Part shown: positions 1 to 10,985 of the stretch, piece by piece
How the letters are laid out: every line of letters begins with the position of its first letter
How positions within the stretch are numbered: the first letter of the stretch is position 1
NCBI RefSeq assembly: GCF_030272615.1
Contig: NC_081409.1
Coordinates: 646,880,468 to 646,944,467, forward strand
Origin: Cryptomeria japonica
Taxonomy: Eukaryota > Streptophyta > Pinopsida > Cupressales > Cupressaceae
Reading direction: 5' to 3'
DNA: 64,000 nucleotides
Program-made: the position numbers and the translations under genes
Notes under the pieces: generated by a model
What the model was told of the DNA's origin: nothing
The model's database searches: none
Seen by the model: only the letters and a program-made list of their open reading frames with translations

Positions 1-802
1 TTTAGTTATTCATTCGAAGAATCTTTTGTAAGATCGAAGCAATGAATTAGATCACCACTGTAAGAGATCTATTTATACAGCATGATTCTAGGATTAGAAA
101 AAGATATAAACAAGAGATGTGAGATATGTGTGTGTATGCATGAAGGAAGACTATTACAGAGACACAGAGAGGTCATTGAGAAGGTTATGAGTGAACAGTC
201 GAAGAACAGAGTAAACAAAAGGGTTTACCGAGTTTCATTATGGGTTACTGAGGTATGCTACAAGCTAGGTAATCTTATTCTGAGCACATAGAATCTGCTA
301 TAATATTTTAGATGTAAAGTTGCAGATATTTGTAATGATTCTATTGTAATATTTTGAAGTTGTAAGAGAAACCTTTAATAGGGTAAAAGACTCTAACCAA
401 GTCTATAAATTGTAAATCCTTTAACCAGGTGTAGCATTTATATAGTGTTGTAAAATCCTTTACTAAGGTAGATCTAACTAATCTTGATACTCCTAACAGG
501 GTAATCTATCAGAAATAGCTAAATGTATCTCTGATCGAGCATTCTTTATTATTGCAGTAGTGAAGTTGTGGGTGCCATCCCCACCACATTTTTTCTCTCT
601 AACCAAGAGTTTCCGCGTGACCAAAATCTATGTGTTATGGAGTGAATCATGTATGATTGTTATCTGTTTGTTTTAGCTTTATTTTATGTTACTGCACTAT
701 TTTGTTTATGCATAACAATAAGGTGATTATTGAAGAAAATTTTTGGAGTACTGATTCACCCCTCCCCTCTCAGTACATTAGCTTTCCATATTGAGCCTAA
801 CA
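1..802 (+). mobile_element. LTR-X, 3' part of a Ty1/copia LTR
   Basis: The segment ends in the copia U5 signature: a C-rich box at about 745-775 (attcacccctcccctctcag) followed by a terminus ending taaca at 802. A box at about 566-633 (ccccaccacattttttctct, then tttccgcgtg) matches one seen in every other copia LTR of this window. Between 360 and 510 are degenerate short repeats of the type taaccaggt/tactaaggt. Copia reverse transcriptase of element A resumes directly at 805, so X sits inside A. The LTR start lies left of the window, so a solo LTR cannot be told from the end of a longer element. Confidence 0.6.
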
Positions 803-804
803 AA

Positions 805-1726
805 TATAAATTGTGCATGGAATTTTTTAATAATATGAAGAATGAATTTGAAATGTCCATGATTGGTAAGATGAGATTTTTCTTAGGTTTGTAGATTAAT
901 CAAATTGACAAAGGCATTTTTATCCATCAAACTAAGTATCTGAGGGAATTATTGAAGAATTTTGGTATGGATAATTCCAAACTGGTAAGTAGTCCTATGG
1001 TGGCAACTGAGAAATTATCTATCAAGGATACTTCTACACCAGTAAATCTGACAAGGTATAAGTCTATGATTGGCGGCTTGCTATATTCAACTCAGACTAG
1101 ACCGAATATTATGAATGCAATAACTATTGTTTAAAGATATCAAAGTATTCCTAAAGAAAATAATGAATGTGTAGTAAAGAGGATATTCCAGTATTTGCAA
1201 GGAACAACATAATATGGCTTATGGTATTCTATAAATGATGATTTCACTTTATGTGCATATACTGAATCAGATTGGGCAAGAGATATTGATGATAGGAAGA
1301 ACACTTCTAGTGGAGCTTTCTTTCTTGGAAAGAAACTGGTTTCATGGATCAGCAAAAAATAGTCATGCATTTCTTTATCTACTGCAGAAGCTGAGTATGT
1401 TGCAGCAGCAACTAATTGCACTCAAGTCTTGTGGATGAAGAAAATGTTGAAGGATATCAAGTTAAATTGTAGTGAACCAGTACTTAACTACTGTGATACC
1501 TCTACAACTATTGACATGTCTATGAATCCGATATTTCACTCTAAGACATCATATATCAATAAAGTTTAACTTTTTGAAGGACAAGGTAGAAAGAAAGGAA
1601 GTCAAATTGGCTTATGTGAACACTAAAGATCAGATTGTAGATATATTCACTAAACCACTATCTAAGGAATCATTTGAGTATTTGAGAGACAGGTTAGGGG
1701 TTTATGCCCCTCTGACAGAGACTTGA
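805..1726 (+). pseudogene. Element A: copia reverse transcriptase C-terminus and RNase H
   Basis: This is the end of a Ty1/copia polyprotein. The frame opens just after the place where the FVDD active-site motif should be, with EFEMSMIG and RFFLGL, then KYLRELLKNFGM and YKSMIGGLLY. RNase H follows with SDWARDIDDRKNTSSGAFFL, LVSW and STAEAEYVAA, and the tail FTKPLSKE lies at about 1645-1670. In-frame stops occur after FFLGL, after ITIV, after LQGTT and after SWISKK. A frameshift near 1565 separates the last 50 codons. The motif set resembles SIRE-like copia elements. The 5' part of A is cut off by LTR-X and the window edge. Confidence 0.85.
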
Positions 1727-2069
1727 TTGATGCAGTTTGTCATCAGTCTGCCATGCATTATTAGAGATATTATTCATTTTGACACTAATGAGTGGTACTA
1801 CTACTCAGGGGGAGTAGTCAGCTATGGGATTTAAAGGTTTATATTCTTGCTTTGATATTTGTGTCAGATTTATGGCATTGATGTCAAAGGGGGAGAGATA
1901 GTGATGTGAAAAAAAAAAGATTTTTATAGAGATATCATTCATAGGGGGAGAGTTATTGATATTCAGGAGATTGATGGTTGTCTTCCACAAGGGGAGACTT
2001 GTTTGGCATTGTTTTGGTACTTAGATCTTTTTCATATCTAGTGTTTCCATCAATGCCAAAGGGGGAGAT
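1727..2069 (+). other. Element A 3' untranslated region with PPT
   Basis: Non-coding DNA between the RNase H stop and the 3' LTR. It holds five purine-rich runs, at about 1808, 1889, 1939, 1991 and 2058-2068. The last (aaagggggagat) touches the LTR and is the likely polypurine tract that primes plus-strand DNA synthesis. The phrase tgtcaaaggggg/tgccaaaggggg is repeated, so the extra runs look like duplicated tract regions. Confidence 0.65.
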
Positions 2070-3309
2070 TGTTGGCATTATGGATGAATTGATTATGTGT
2101 TGCATTGATGTTTTGTCATTGATGTCAACACTAGATGTTATGGTTGGTTACTGGTAGATAGGTTTTGATTACCAGTAAAAGATTTAGTGTTACCAGCAGA
2201 GGGGACTATCTGTTGGACACTTCTGGCATATTTGGATCAATGGAGTATGTTTGATTTTATGTGTTACATGCTCCTAGAGCATGTTTTGGTCAGTTGGTAC
2301 TAACTTGGCAATCAGATGCTATCATTCACTCTTGTAAACCCATACCGACATTGGTTTAACGTTTAACCAACAAATCTTTCACTAAGGAGTCTTGACAAGA
2401 TGCATAAGTGGTGTTGGTGCGACTTCTATATGGATTTCAAGATGCTGAAGATGTTCTTTGTTCGTGCTTCGACTGAGTGAAGACATTTCTTTGGTGTGGT
2501 CGACCCATAATATGTCCGGTACCTATCTATAGTATAGACCGATATCATGTTAATGTGTACTCTACACATTACCAGGATGTTCTATGGATTGGTTATTGTT
2601 GTTTTGGTCTTAAGCTGACATGGCATATCATTGTAATGTGGATTTATGTAATGATCTTATTTTAATATCTTTTAGGTGGCCGACCTAATTGGTTTAGAGC
2701 TTAGGGTTGGTATAAAATGATGTAAGATCTCATTATACAAAGTGTGTCATGGTGTGGAATGCAATATCATATGTGAAGGAGATTTGGTTGAGCATAGGTG
2801 ATTGAATTGGGATTAAGGAAGAGGTTAAAGGCCTCTGGTATTGAGCTTAACCAAGACTGTAATCAGGCATGGCAGATGCTATCTCTAGCAGCTCATTATT
2901 TTGGATTGTTGTCCATTTATCTTGATATGGTTATTATCTCTCTATAGTTAGTGAGCCTCTTTTGTAATGAGCAGTATGCTCTAGGCAATGTGCCTTCCTG
3001 CATGTGTAGGCCCCTCATTGTATCACATACTTTCTGTAGAAGTATCATCTAACTATGGGTAGGCTTCCCACCGTGGTTTTTCTCTTTCTGAGTTTTCCAT
3101 GTACAAATCATGGTGTTATATGGTATGGTTGCATTGTGTTGATTATCTATTTTATTGTTAAGTTTCATTTCTTACTGGTATCTATTTATGGTATTTCGGT
3201 ACTTAATGTTTATATGCTCTGGTTTAAGGTTATTGAGTGGATTAATTGATGTAATTTGTTAACAACCAATTCACCCCCCCCTCTCAGCTATTCACCAGTT
3301 ATCCTAACA
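2070..3309 (+). mobile_element. Element A 3' LTR
   Basis: A 1,240-bp LTR that starts tgttggcatt immediately after the PPT and ends tatcctaaca. Near its end is the C-tract box (ttcaccccccccctctcag) and, at about 3060-3115, the box cccaccgtggtttttctctt followed by ttttccatg. The same LTR family, in the opposite orientation and split, is found at 5444-5786 plus 13696-14542 (element B). Right-hand flank is element B reverse transcriptase, so A probably inserted into B. The target duplication cannot be checked because the other end is outside the window. Confidence 0.75.
2711..2718 (+). promoter_or_regulatory. TATA box of LTR A
   Basis: tataaaat preceded by ttgg and followed by gatgtaagatct. The same arrangement recurs in solo LTR G (50197-50203) and, inverted, in LTR B (about 13897-13905), which supports it as the LTR core promoter. 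Confidence 0.55.
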
Positions 3310-3560
3310 TCCCAATCCGCATATAAACATTCTCATAGTGTAAAGTCATCATAAAAAAAAAACCATACGAAAAAATCATTTAAAATATCTGAAAAAATCC
3401 TAGCTACCGGAGCAAGGATTCAACATAATCAATTCCTTCCTTCAGAAAATATCCTTTGTAAACCAATTAAGCCAAGTTCCAATAACATCCAAGTCTATGT
3501 GTTGTCCTTTTCCAACTGATCTAATTCCTCTTCCATAGCTCTCATCTAACAATCATCCTT
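3310..3560 (-). pseudogene. Element B: start of copia reverse transcriptase
   Basis: Read on the minus strand, about 3420-3480 gives VYKGYFLKEGIDYVES, the copia reverse transcriptase sequence that normally continues into a VARLE motif. A stop follows within a few codons and the sequence then stops at the LTR of element A. The catalytic FVDD region, RNase H and the 3' LTR of element B are absent from the window. Confidence 0.6.
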
Positions 3561-3713
3561 ACATGCTTCTTCCACTGATGCAGGTACAATTAAAGAAATT
3601 AAGCATACCTCATCAGCTACCAACCTTCTCCTTGTCCAATTATCTGATCTTCTGAATGATTCAACCTTACATACCTAGGAGTCTTCTAACTTCCTATTCC
3701 TCTGATTTGATCT

Positions 3714-4172
3714 TCAGTTACTTGTTGAATTTTCTGATACTGCTAGAGTAACTGGTTCAACATTTTGTTCCGGTATAGGTGCTACCAGTTCAGTTATGAT
3801 CATTTCCACTTCCAATTCTCTCTCATAAGTTCTGATTTGACCTTTGTACATCTCATCCACCTTGACATTAGTGCTCTCCATAATTCTCAGCAATCTTTTG
3901 TTATAATATCTATATGCTTTTCTTTCATTAGAATAACCAAGAAATATCCCTTCATCACATCTAGGATAAAATTTCCAATTTACTACTAAAGATTCTGAAA
4001 AACTTGACTGTAGATGTATGACCATACCATAAATCATAAAGTGACTTACTGGTAAACCAAACCAGATCCAAGATCTAACAAATCTTCGTCGGTTAACCTT
4101 CAAGCCAAGTCCTCCAAAGTTTGAAATAGGATTTAAGACCACTACCAGGGGCAATGCAAGATTTGTCATCAA
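3714..4172 (-). pseudogene. Element B: integrase C-terminus and linker to reverse transcriptase
   Basis: The minus-strand frame contains CDEGIFLGYSNERKAYRYYN and then RIMESTNVKVDE, the usual end of a copia integrase where it runs into the linker ahead of reverse transcriptase. About 150 codons stay open. The integrase zinc finger and DDE core that should precede it are missing: only about 200 bp separates this frame from the gag zinc knuckles at 4371, so protease and most of integrase have been deleted. The acidic, threonine/valine-rich tail is typical of the poorly conserved linker. Confidence 0.7.
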
Positions 4173-4370
4173 TTTGCCTCTCCCTAAGTCAAATGCCTTA
4201 GATATCGGATGAGTTTCCTGTCAGTGTAGGAACATTCTGCCCTGCTAGTCGAGTAACCGAAGAATATGCTTCAGTTAAATGAACATCTAGGGCAATTGAT
4301 TCTATCGGTTGATCCTCAGATTTCATAACCCACTTCTTCCCATGCTCCTTCCGAATATCAGATCAACCTT

Positions 4371-5427
4371 CTACTTTCCCTTCTCATTAGATCCTGCCGA
4401 TAGGTTCTTTCTTCTGCAAAATTTAGCAATATGTCCTACTTTGTTGCATGCATAACAAGTAATATTGTTCTTTAGAATTGCCTTACTATAACCTTGATCA
4501 TTCATCGACCTACATTGATTAGCCATATGTCCAAACTTTCCACATGCATGGCATATCACTTTCATTCTAGAACCTTCTGTCCTATGACCATACTTCTTAT
4601 AATTTGAACACTGACTGTAAACTGGATTATTGTCTTGATTTTCTTTATTTTTGTATTAACTTTCTCTATGACCAAACTTATTGCAAACAAATCATCCACC
4701 ATTAAATTTATGTGCATTGGGTTGTCTTACCGGTGATTTTTGATTTTGGTTGACCTTGTGACCGAATGTGTCATCCTGATTTGTAGTACCAAAGCTTTCA
4801 CCATGCTCAAATCCAAGACCTCTAGTGTCTCTCATGTGCCTTTGATCCTTCAATAATTCATCAAGCTTAGTAGAACTAACCTTGAACTTATCTTTGTATT
4901 CATTTGTAGCATCCAGATCATCTCTTATGATTGTTACTATCCTTTCCAACTCTTGTTCATTGTTCCATGATTGCACCAATTCAGTTCTCAACACATCATT
5001 CTCATGCGCCAACCTAATGCATTCCTCAAATCCATTTTTTCATAGATTTAGCAATATTTTCTTCATTCTTCTTGTGATCTCCAATCTCCTTAGACCTCCT
5101 CATAGTTGTAGCTTTTATTTTATTCTTCATGACAGTATTCTCCTGACTCAACTTTTAACATAGTTATTTAAGGACATTCTTTTCTTCATCATCCTAATTT
5201 TGCAATTGATCACAAAGTTCCTTCCTTTTAGCTTGGGCGGATGACAACCTATCCTGCAGAGTAAAAATGAATTCCTTCACAGATCTCAACTCATCTTGTA
5301 GCTTCATGTTCCTCAACCTTTCAACATCATAGTATTCAAGAGCTACTTGAAGTTCCCTCATCAAACTTATCTCCATGGATTCCAGATACAGGATCTTCCT
5401 CAAGCTATTAGACTTATTCTGAGGCAC
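4371..5427 (-). pseudogene. Element B: gag with coiled coil and CCHC zinc knuckles
   Basis: Nucleocapsid part of a copia gag. At 4371-4565 two perfect CCHC knuckles (CHACGKFGHMANQC and CYACNKVGHIAKFC) bind nucleic acid in the virus-like particle. Upstream, 4692-5012 and 5194-5427 encode charged, heptad-like helices (for example ELQVALEYYD, RSVKEFIFTLQDRL) expected to form coiled coils, and LLKDQR..DTRGLGFEHGES, a phrase like those in SIRE-type gags. The frame changes once, between 5194 and 5012. The first methionine lies three bases from the PBS, so the usual N-terminal third of gag and the leader are missing. A broken gene, not a functional one. Confidence 0.75.
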
Positions 5428-5429
5428 TA

Positions 5430-5441
5430 GCTCTGATACCA
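5430..5441 (-). other. Element B primer binding site
   Basis: Minus strand reads tggtatcagagc, complementary to the 3' end of plant initiator-Met tRNA, the usual copia primer. It is separated from the LTR end at 5444 by two bases. Confidence 0.85.
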
Positions 5442-5443
5442 GT

Positions 5444-5786
5444 TGTTAGAATCCAAGAACACTGGGAGGGGGGTAAATCAGTATTCTATTGGTTTGAGTA
5501 TTTTTAACCTTATTAACACAACAACTTAGCAACCAGTAAAAATCAAAGCATATAACAATAAGAAACAATACGACCATAAAGATGAACACCATAACACCAC
5601 ATATTTATATGTGGAAAACCTCAAAGAGGAAAAACCACGGCAGGATTGGAGACCCACAATATCTATCCACTAATAAGATGAATAAATATTACAATAAGGG
5701 GCCTACACATGCAGGAAGACCAACAACCTAGAGCACACTGCTCATCACAAAAGGAGCCTCACTGACTATAGAAAACATTGGACAAC
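5444..5786 (-). mobile_element. Element B 5' LTR, inner part
   Basis: Starts at tgttaga next to the PBS and carries, inverted, the C-tract box (about 5465-5480), the ttttcc-type box (about 5610-5655) and a stretch (5690-5775) matching LTR A at about 2930-3030. It stops at the acaac duplication (5782-5786) where element C entered. The rest of the LTR continues at 13696. Confidence 0.75.
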
Positions 5787-7454
5787 TGTTAATCCTATGA
5801 GGATTTGGTTAATACTGAGAGGGGGGTGACTCAATATTAATACTAATTGAAACTTTAAACCTAAAATGAAACTTATATCAGATCTGAAATCATTTATCAA
5901 ATATCTCAACTTCTTTCATTAGATCTAACAACCTCCTTATCAGATTTGCTAACACATTAATCAAATCATTTACCACATCTATCAATTCTTTCACCACTTG
6001 AGCAATCATATAGATTTGATCATATACCAACTTATTATCCTCATCTATCAAATCAAATAATTTCTCTAACAAATCTTATCAATACTGATAACCTTTGATA
6101 AACCTCTAATAAAACATCATAACTAGTGTACTCAGAAATAGTACATGAAATGAAACATAAACAAGAACATTACATGAAAAGCATTCCACACATGAAAACC
6201 ATAATTTTTTGATGTGGCAAACCAAATAGGGAAAAACCATGGTGAGAGTTGGCACCCACAAATATTTGTACTCTTTTGAAGTGCACCTTGTTAAGAGCTT
6301 AGCTCTATTAGAAGCTTACAATATGCCCTGTTAGGAGTCACCGGGTTAAGGGATTTGCCTAGCAACCCGGTTAGGAGCTTGATGATCTATTAGGATCAAC
6401 CTCATGAGAGGATTTAACACTCTTTTTAGAGCTTCCCTATTAGGGGACTTAAATGTTTAAGGCATGTTATGACCTACCCGGTTAAGAGATTTAACCTGCT
6501 ACAACTGTTAGGGAGCAACAATGAAAAATTGATCTATAACTTGCAATTCTCAGCTTACTCGATCAGATGTGGTTATGATCAACACTCTACAACCCTCAAG
6601 CATATCTCACACTTCTCTTGGATGTCTCAACACATTCTCTAAGATCATCAACACAATAAATATCAACTATGCCATCTAAATAGCCATCTCAACTAGGTCC
6701 TCCATTAAACCCTAATTACATTAGGAATTTATAATATAAATCATAAGAGATCATCTCAGATCAATATATAGATAATTACATCAAATTACAATGCAATATC
6801 AACCATTGGTTGATCGTAACCCATCACAAAAAATCAGATTTGTACCAAAGTCAAAGCCTCAAAATCCGATCTATACCAAAGTCAAAGCCTCAAAATAGTA
6901 ATCAAATATTTCACATGGGTTGTGTCATGTTACCACCTTCATGTAGACTCATTGTCAATCATCATCATAACAAAAATCATTACTAGTTTGATGATTTTTT
7001 CACTAGTCTTAAACCCTACTAAAACCTTAGCAAAACTTCATCAGAAATTAGAAACATGCCTTCTGGTAGTCATCACAAGTTTCGGTTTTGGTCAGATACT
7101 TCTTTCCATGATACAACCTCACATTCCAAACCACAAATCACCAATCATCGCTGATCATCCAATTCAATCAAAACATCGAGTTGCTTTAGCGGTTAAAGTC
7201 CTATTTCATAGACTTCAGTTCTCTGCCACTAAACCCTATCTTCCAGTAAACCAAATCACTTAGATAACAAAACAAAACATCAGTAGTCATCATTTGAAAT
7301 CATTTGCTATCAATGACAAAACAATAACTAATCAAGTCATCTAATCAAAAAATCTCAATCTCTTCATCACAAATAGACTTGTATCCTTTATCGGTGTAGT
7401 CATCCATCTTCAACTGCATCACCTCATCTGTATCAGTTATGCCAAATGCCAAAT
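5787..7454 (-). repeat. Element C 3' LTR
   Basis: Partner of 11991-13690. On the plus strand it opens tgttaatcctatgagg and closes at atgccaaat, where the other copy has atgccaaca. It holds the inverted C-tract box near 5818, the gggaaaaaccatgg box near 6228, and between 6290 and 6515 many degenerate repeats of ttaggagctt/ttaagggattt. Confidence 0.85.
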
Positions 7455-7472
7455 ATCTCTCCCTTTGGCATT
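7455..7472 (-). other. Element C polypurine tract
   Basis: Minus strand reads tgccaaagggagagatat directly before the LTR, the plus-strand primer site. Between here and RNase H, about 7560-7810 contains further G-rich runs on the minus strand, as in elements A and D. Confidence 0.65.
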
Positions 7473-7885
7473 GATGGCAACACTAATCAGATATACAATT
7501 AGAGTAACATCATCATCTACAACTTGCTTGCCGGTATCACATCATCTGTCGGTTCTCCTCCTTTTATCTTCCCCCCCTTAACCAATGCTTCTCTTAATCA
7601 GTTCTTTTGATCTTCAACTTCTCTCATATGTTTTCTTCTCCCACATCTGATTTCTTTTCTTCTCCCCCTTTGACAACAATGCCAAAGGTATAAATGCATC
7701 ACTTGTTTTCAATTTTGTTGCTGCCTCTTCCATCATCTCGGCTAATCAAATCAGAAAAATTATATCAAAGTATTAAATCAGAACTTTACATCAGACTTGC
7801 TCCCCCAAAGGAGTAGCCTGCACCTTCATCAATCCTTAGCGAAAGATAAACATGAAATCCATAAGATTGATATATCATCATCATT

Positions 7886-8465
7886 CTAGTTCTTTCGGTG
7901 TAGGGGTCTAACCCCTAGTTTAACTCTAAGAAACTCAAAGTTAGCCTTCGATAAGGGCTTAGTAAAGATATTAGCTAACTGATCTTTACTCTTCACATAT
8001 TCCATTTCACCTATTTTTCTTGAACTCTTTCCCTTAAGAAATGATACTTCAATTCAAGGTGCTTGGTTCTAGAATGAAGTACACAATTCTTAGAAATGTT
8101 TATTGCACTTGTATTATCACAATAGATAGTCACTAGTTCAAACATATCTATCTTGAATCCTTCTAGCACATGTCTCACCCATATTTCCTACGTGAAATTC
8201 ATGGATGCATCTACATACTCTCCTTCAGTTGTAGATTGAGAAACACAAGTTTGTTTCTTGCTTCTCCATGCTACTAATCTTGCACCAAGTAGAAAAGCTC
8301 CACCGATTGTTCTTTTTTGATCATCCACATTACTTGTCCAATCAGCATCAGTAAAGACATCCAAAGTAAAATATCCTTTTTAGGGATACCATAAACAATA
8401 GTCTATTGTGCCTTTGAGATACCAAAAATTTATCTTCACAGCCACCATGTGACTCTCCTTAGGCT
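7886..8465 (-). pseudogene. Element C: RNase H domain
   Basis: The copia RNase H end is readable as IFTKPLSKANFEFLRVKLGV (about 7910-7970), closing at a TAG at 7886-7888. Further up, the plus strand around 8240-8340 back-translates to the FLLG and SKKQ...STAEGEY-type motifs, with substitutions. Several stops and at least one shift break the frame. It would have removed RNA from the RNA-DNA hybrid during reverse transcription. Confidence 0.7.
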
Positions 8466-8469
8466 CTTT

Positions 8470-9412
8470 TTAAAATCTAGCCACTAATCCAACATGAGCA
8501 ATATCTGATCTTCTATGAACAACATAGTGGAGCTTGCCAATCATAGATCTATACTCTTTTTCACTAACAACAGGGGAATAATCTTGCTTGGACAACTTGC
8601 AACCTATCAGTATCGGTGTTTCTACCGGTTTGCAGTCTTCCACGTCGAAATTCTTCAGCACCTCTTTGATATACTTGATTTGACAAATAAAAATACCATC
8701 ATCCAGTTGTTGAACCTATAAGCCAATAAAGAACTTTATTTCATCGATTAGAGACATTTCAAATTCCTTTTTCATTATATCAGAAAAATCCATACACATC
8801 ATCATTTCCACCAAAAATTATGTTATCTACAAACACTTCTACTATCAGCATCTTCTCTCCATCAGTCTTTAAATAAATGTTGTTGTCCTCACTGGTACGT
8901 TAGAATCCAATTTTGATCAAATGTGCATGTAATTTCTCATACCATGCTCTTGGTGCCTACTTTAGATTATATAGTGCTTTATCTAATTTACACACCATGT
9001 CCTTATCATCAGTTAAGGAAAATCCATTTGGTTGTTCAATGTATACTTCTTCTATAATCCCATTTAGAAAGGCTGATTTGACATCCATTTGATAAACTTT
9101 GAAACCCTTATATGCAAAAAATGCCAACAATGTCCTTACTCCTTCTAATCTAGCAACATGTGAAAATATTTCACCATAATCCTCACCTTCTTCTTGAGTA
9201 TACCCTTTGTAGACTAATCTCGCCTTGTTTCTTACAATTCTTCCTTCTTCATCTAATTTATTTCTAAAGACCCATTTTGTTTCAATTGCATTCTCATCCT
9301 TCAGTCTATGAACAAGTGACCATGTTTGATTCTTCTCAATTTGATCTAATTCTTCATTCATTGCATTCACCCAATCATCATCCTTTAGTGCTTCCTTAAC
9401 AGACAGGTTCAA
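8470..9412 (-). pseudogene. Element C: reverse transcriptase
   Basis: N-terminal half (8957-9412, 151 codons open) contains [53 protein letters not shown] and [12 protein letters not shown], the classic copia reverse transcriptase start. The middle is disrupted. The active site at about 8815-8840 reads VFVDNIIFGG, so the second catalytic aspartate of the FVDD motif is asparagine (AAC). The C-terminal part (8470-8661) has KNFDVEDCKPVETP and YRSMIGKLHYV. The lost aspartate and the breaks make it inactive. Assignment to the family is certain. Confidence 0.88.
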
Positions 9413-9724
9413 TTTTTGATATCAAACATGAGTTCTCTTGGAGATTTCTCCTGGTTTGCACACATGTGTTCTTATCTCAAATTATCTGCTCTTGTGAATG
9501 GTTCAATCTGACATATCTAGGTATTGCCTATGCCAATTCTGCATCTTCTGCATCAGGTTCTTCATTTTTTTCTTCACTATCATCGCTTACCGGTTGAGCA
9601 TATGATTCTGTATTTACCGATTCTTCATTATTCTTTGTCTCCGGTTCAATGATCACAAGTTTTTCTTCATTATCATCCTTTTCAGGTTCTGATCTACTCA
9701 TACCTTTAGACTTATCAGATAGAT

Positions 9725-10560
9725 CATGAACTTTTACATTATCACTTTAAATTATTTTCTTAGATCTCTTATTGTAACATTTATATGCCTTACTCTTAGA
9801 AGATTAACCAAGAAAAATTCCTTCATCATATTTTGCATCAAATTTTTCAGTGTAGTTATCTCTCTTAATAAAATATTGACTTCCAAAAACTTTAAAATAA
9901 CTTATACAAGGTGTTTTTCCATACCATAACTCATAGGGTGTCTTATTGTTACCTCTCTTCACCCATACCTAGTTTAAAGTGTATACAACAGTACTGTTCG
10001 TTTCTCTCCAAAACACTTTGGATACATCACCCTATAATAACATTGTTCTTGCAGCTTCAACTATTTTTATATTCATCTTTTCTGCTATGCCATTCTATTG
10101 TGGTGTCCTCGGAGCAGACATTTGTCTCTTGATACCCTATTAATCACAATACTTAACAATTCATCATATGTGAATTCACCTCCTTGGTCTGATCTTAAAC
10201 ACTTTAGGTTCTTACTAGTTTCATTCTCAACCAAATCTTTAAATGATTTAAATTTACTAAATGCTTCTAATTTCTCCTTAAAAAATGTCACCCACATCAT
10301 TTTAGAATAGCCATCAGTAAAAATCATGAAATACCTATCATCGTAATAACTCTTTTCTCTCATAGGGCCACAGAGACCAGTATGTACCAAATCTAAAATA
10401 TTCTCATAAATACAATTCTTGGCTTGTTAAAGAAATAGAGGTCATCTTACCGATTTGACAATATTTTCATATCACACTATCTGGTTTGACAATTTGTGGC
10501 AATCCTCTTACAACACTTGACTTTCTTATCTTAACCAAATTATCAAAATTAACTTGACAA
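9725..10560 (-). pseudogene. Element C: integrase
   Basis: The open core (10085-10390) has VHTGLCGPM, where the first catalytic aspartate of DDE is glycine, then RYFMIFTDGYSKMMWVTFF and LRSDQGGEFTYDE with the second aspartate intact. Past a TAG at about 10098, NGIAEKMN supplies the glutamate. The C-terminal GIFLG...SKAYKCYNKR motif lies at about 9730-9835. The zinc-binding N-terminal part near 10430-10560 is frameshifted. Integrase would insert the cDNA into chromosomes; this copy cannot. Confidence 0.82.
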
Positions 10561-10571
10561 AATCTTTTATG

Positions 10572-10985
10572 TCATAACCAACTGTCTTCCATTCTTGCAA
10601 CTAGACAATTATTAATATTACTATTCAAATGGAATAAGTTACCTCTAGTTTGCTTCCCGGTAGCAATCAGTTCACCATTACCTCCAAGAATTCTACAAAC
10701 TCCACTTTTAAACTCAAGCAAATAACCCTTATCATTGAGTTGGCCAACACTTAAAAGATTATGCTTTAGACCATCAACCCAAAACACATCATCATCATTA
10801 CTCTTCCCATTTAGAGAGATTGGACCTTTACCTTTCACCATGCAAGGAGATTTATTTCCAAATCTAACAACACTTCCATCAAATTCCTTAAGGGTTAAGA
10901 GCTTACTTTTCTCTCCAATCATGTGGTGTGAGCAACCACTATTTATAATCCATTCATCACTATTCTCCATATGAGATACTAGTGC
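10572..10985 (-). pseudogene. Element C: aspartic protease
   Basis: Continues the gag frame without a break. The active-site motif at about 10925-10950 reads WIINSGCSHHM: the catalytic aspartate of DSG is asparagine (AAT). Downstream hallmarks are present: GNKSPCMVKGKGPISL, VDGLKHNLLSVGQLNDKGY and LEFKSGVCRI, then the run into integrase near GNLFHLN. The fold signature is complete but cleavage should be lost. Confidence 0.82.

Noticed and set aside
6922-7263. 113-codon plus-strand frame in the C LTR, with a copy at 13107-13490
   Set aside because: Lies in both LTRs of element C, antisense to transcription; the recurrence is the LTR duplication itself.
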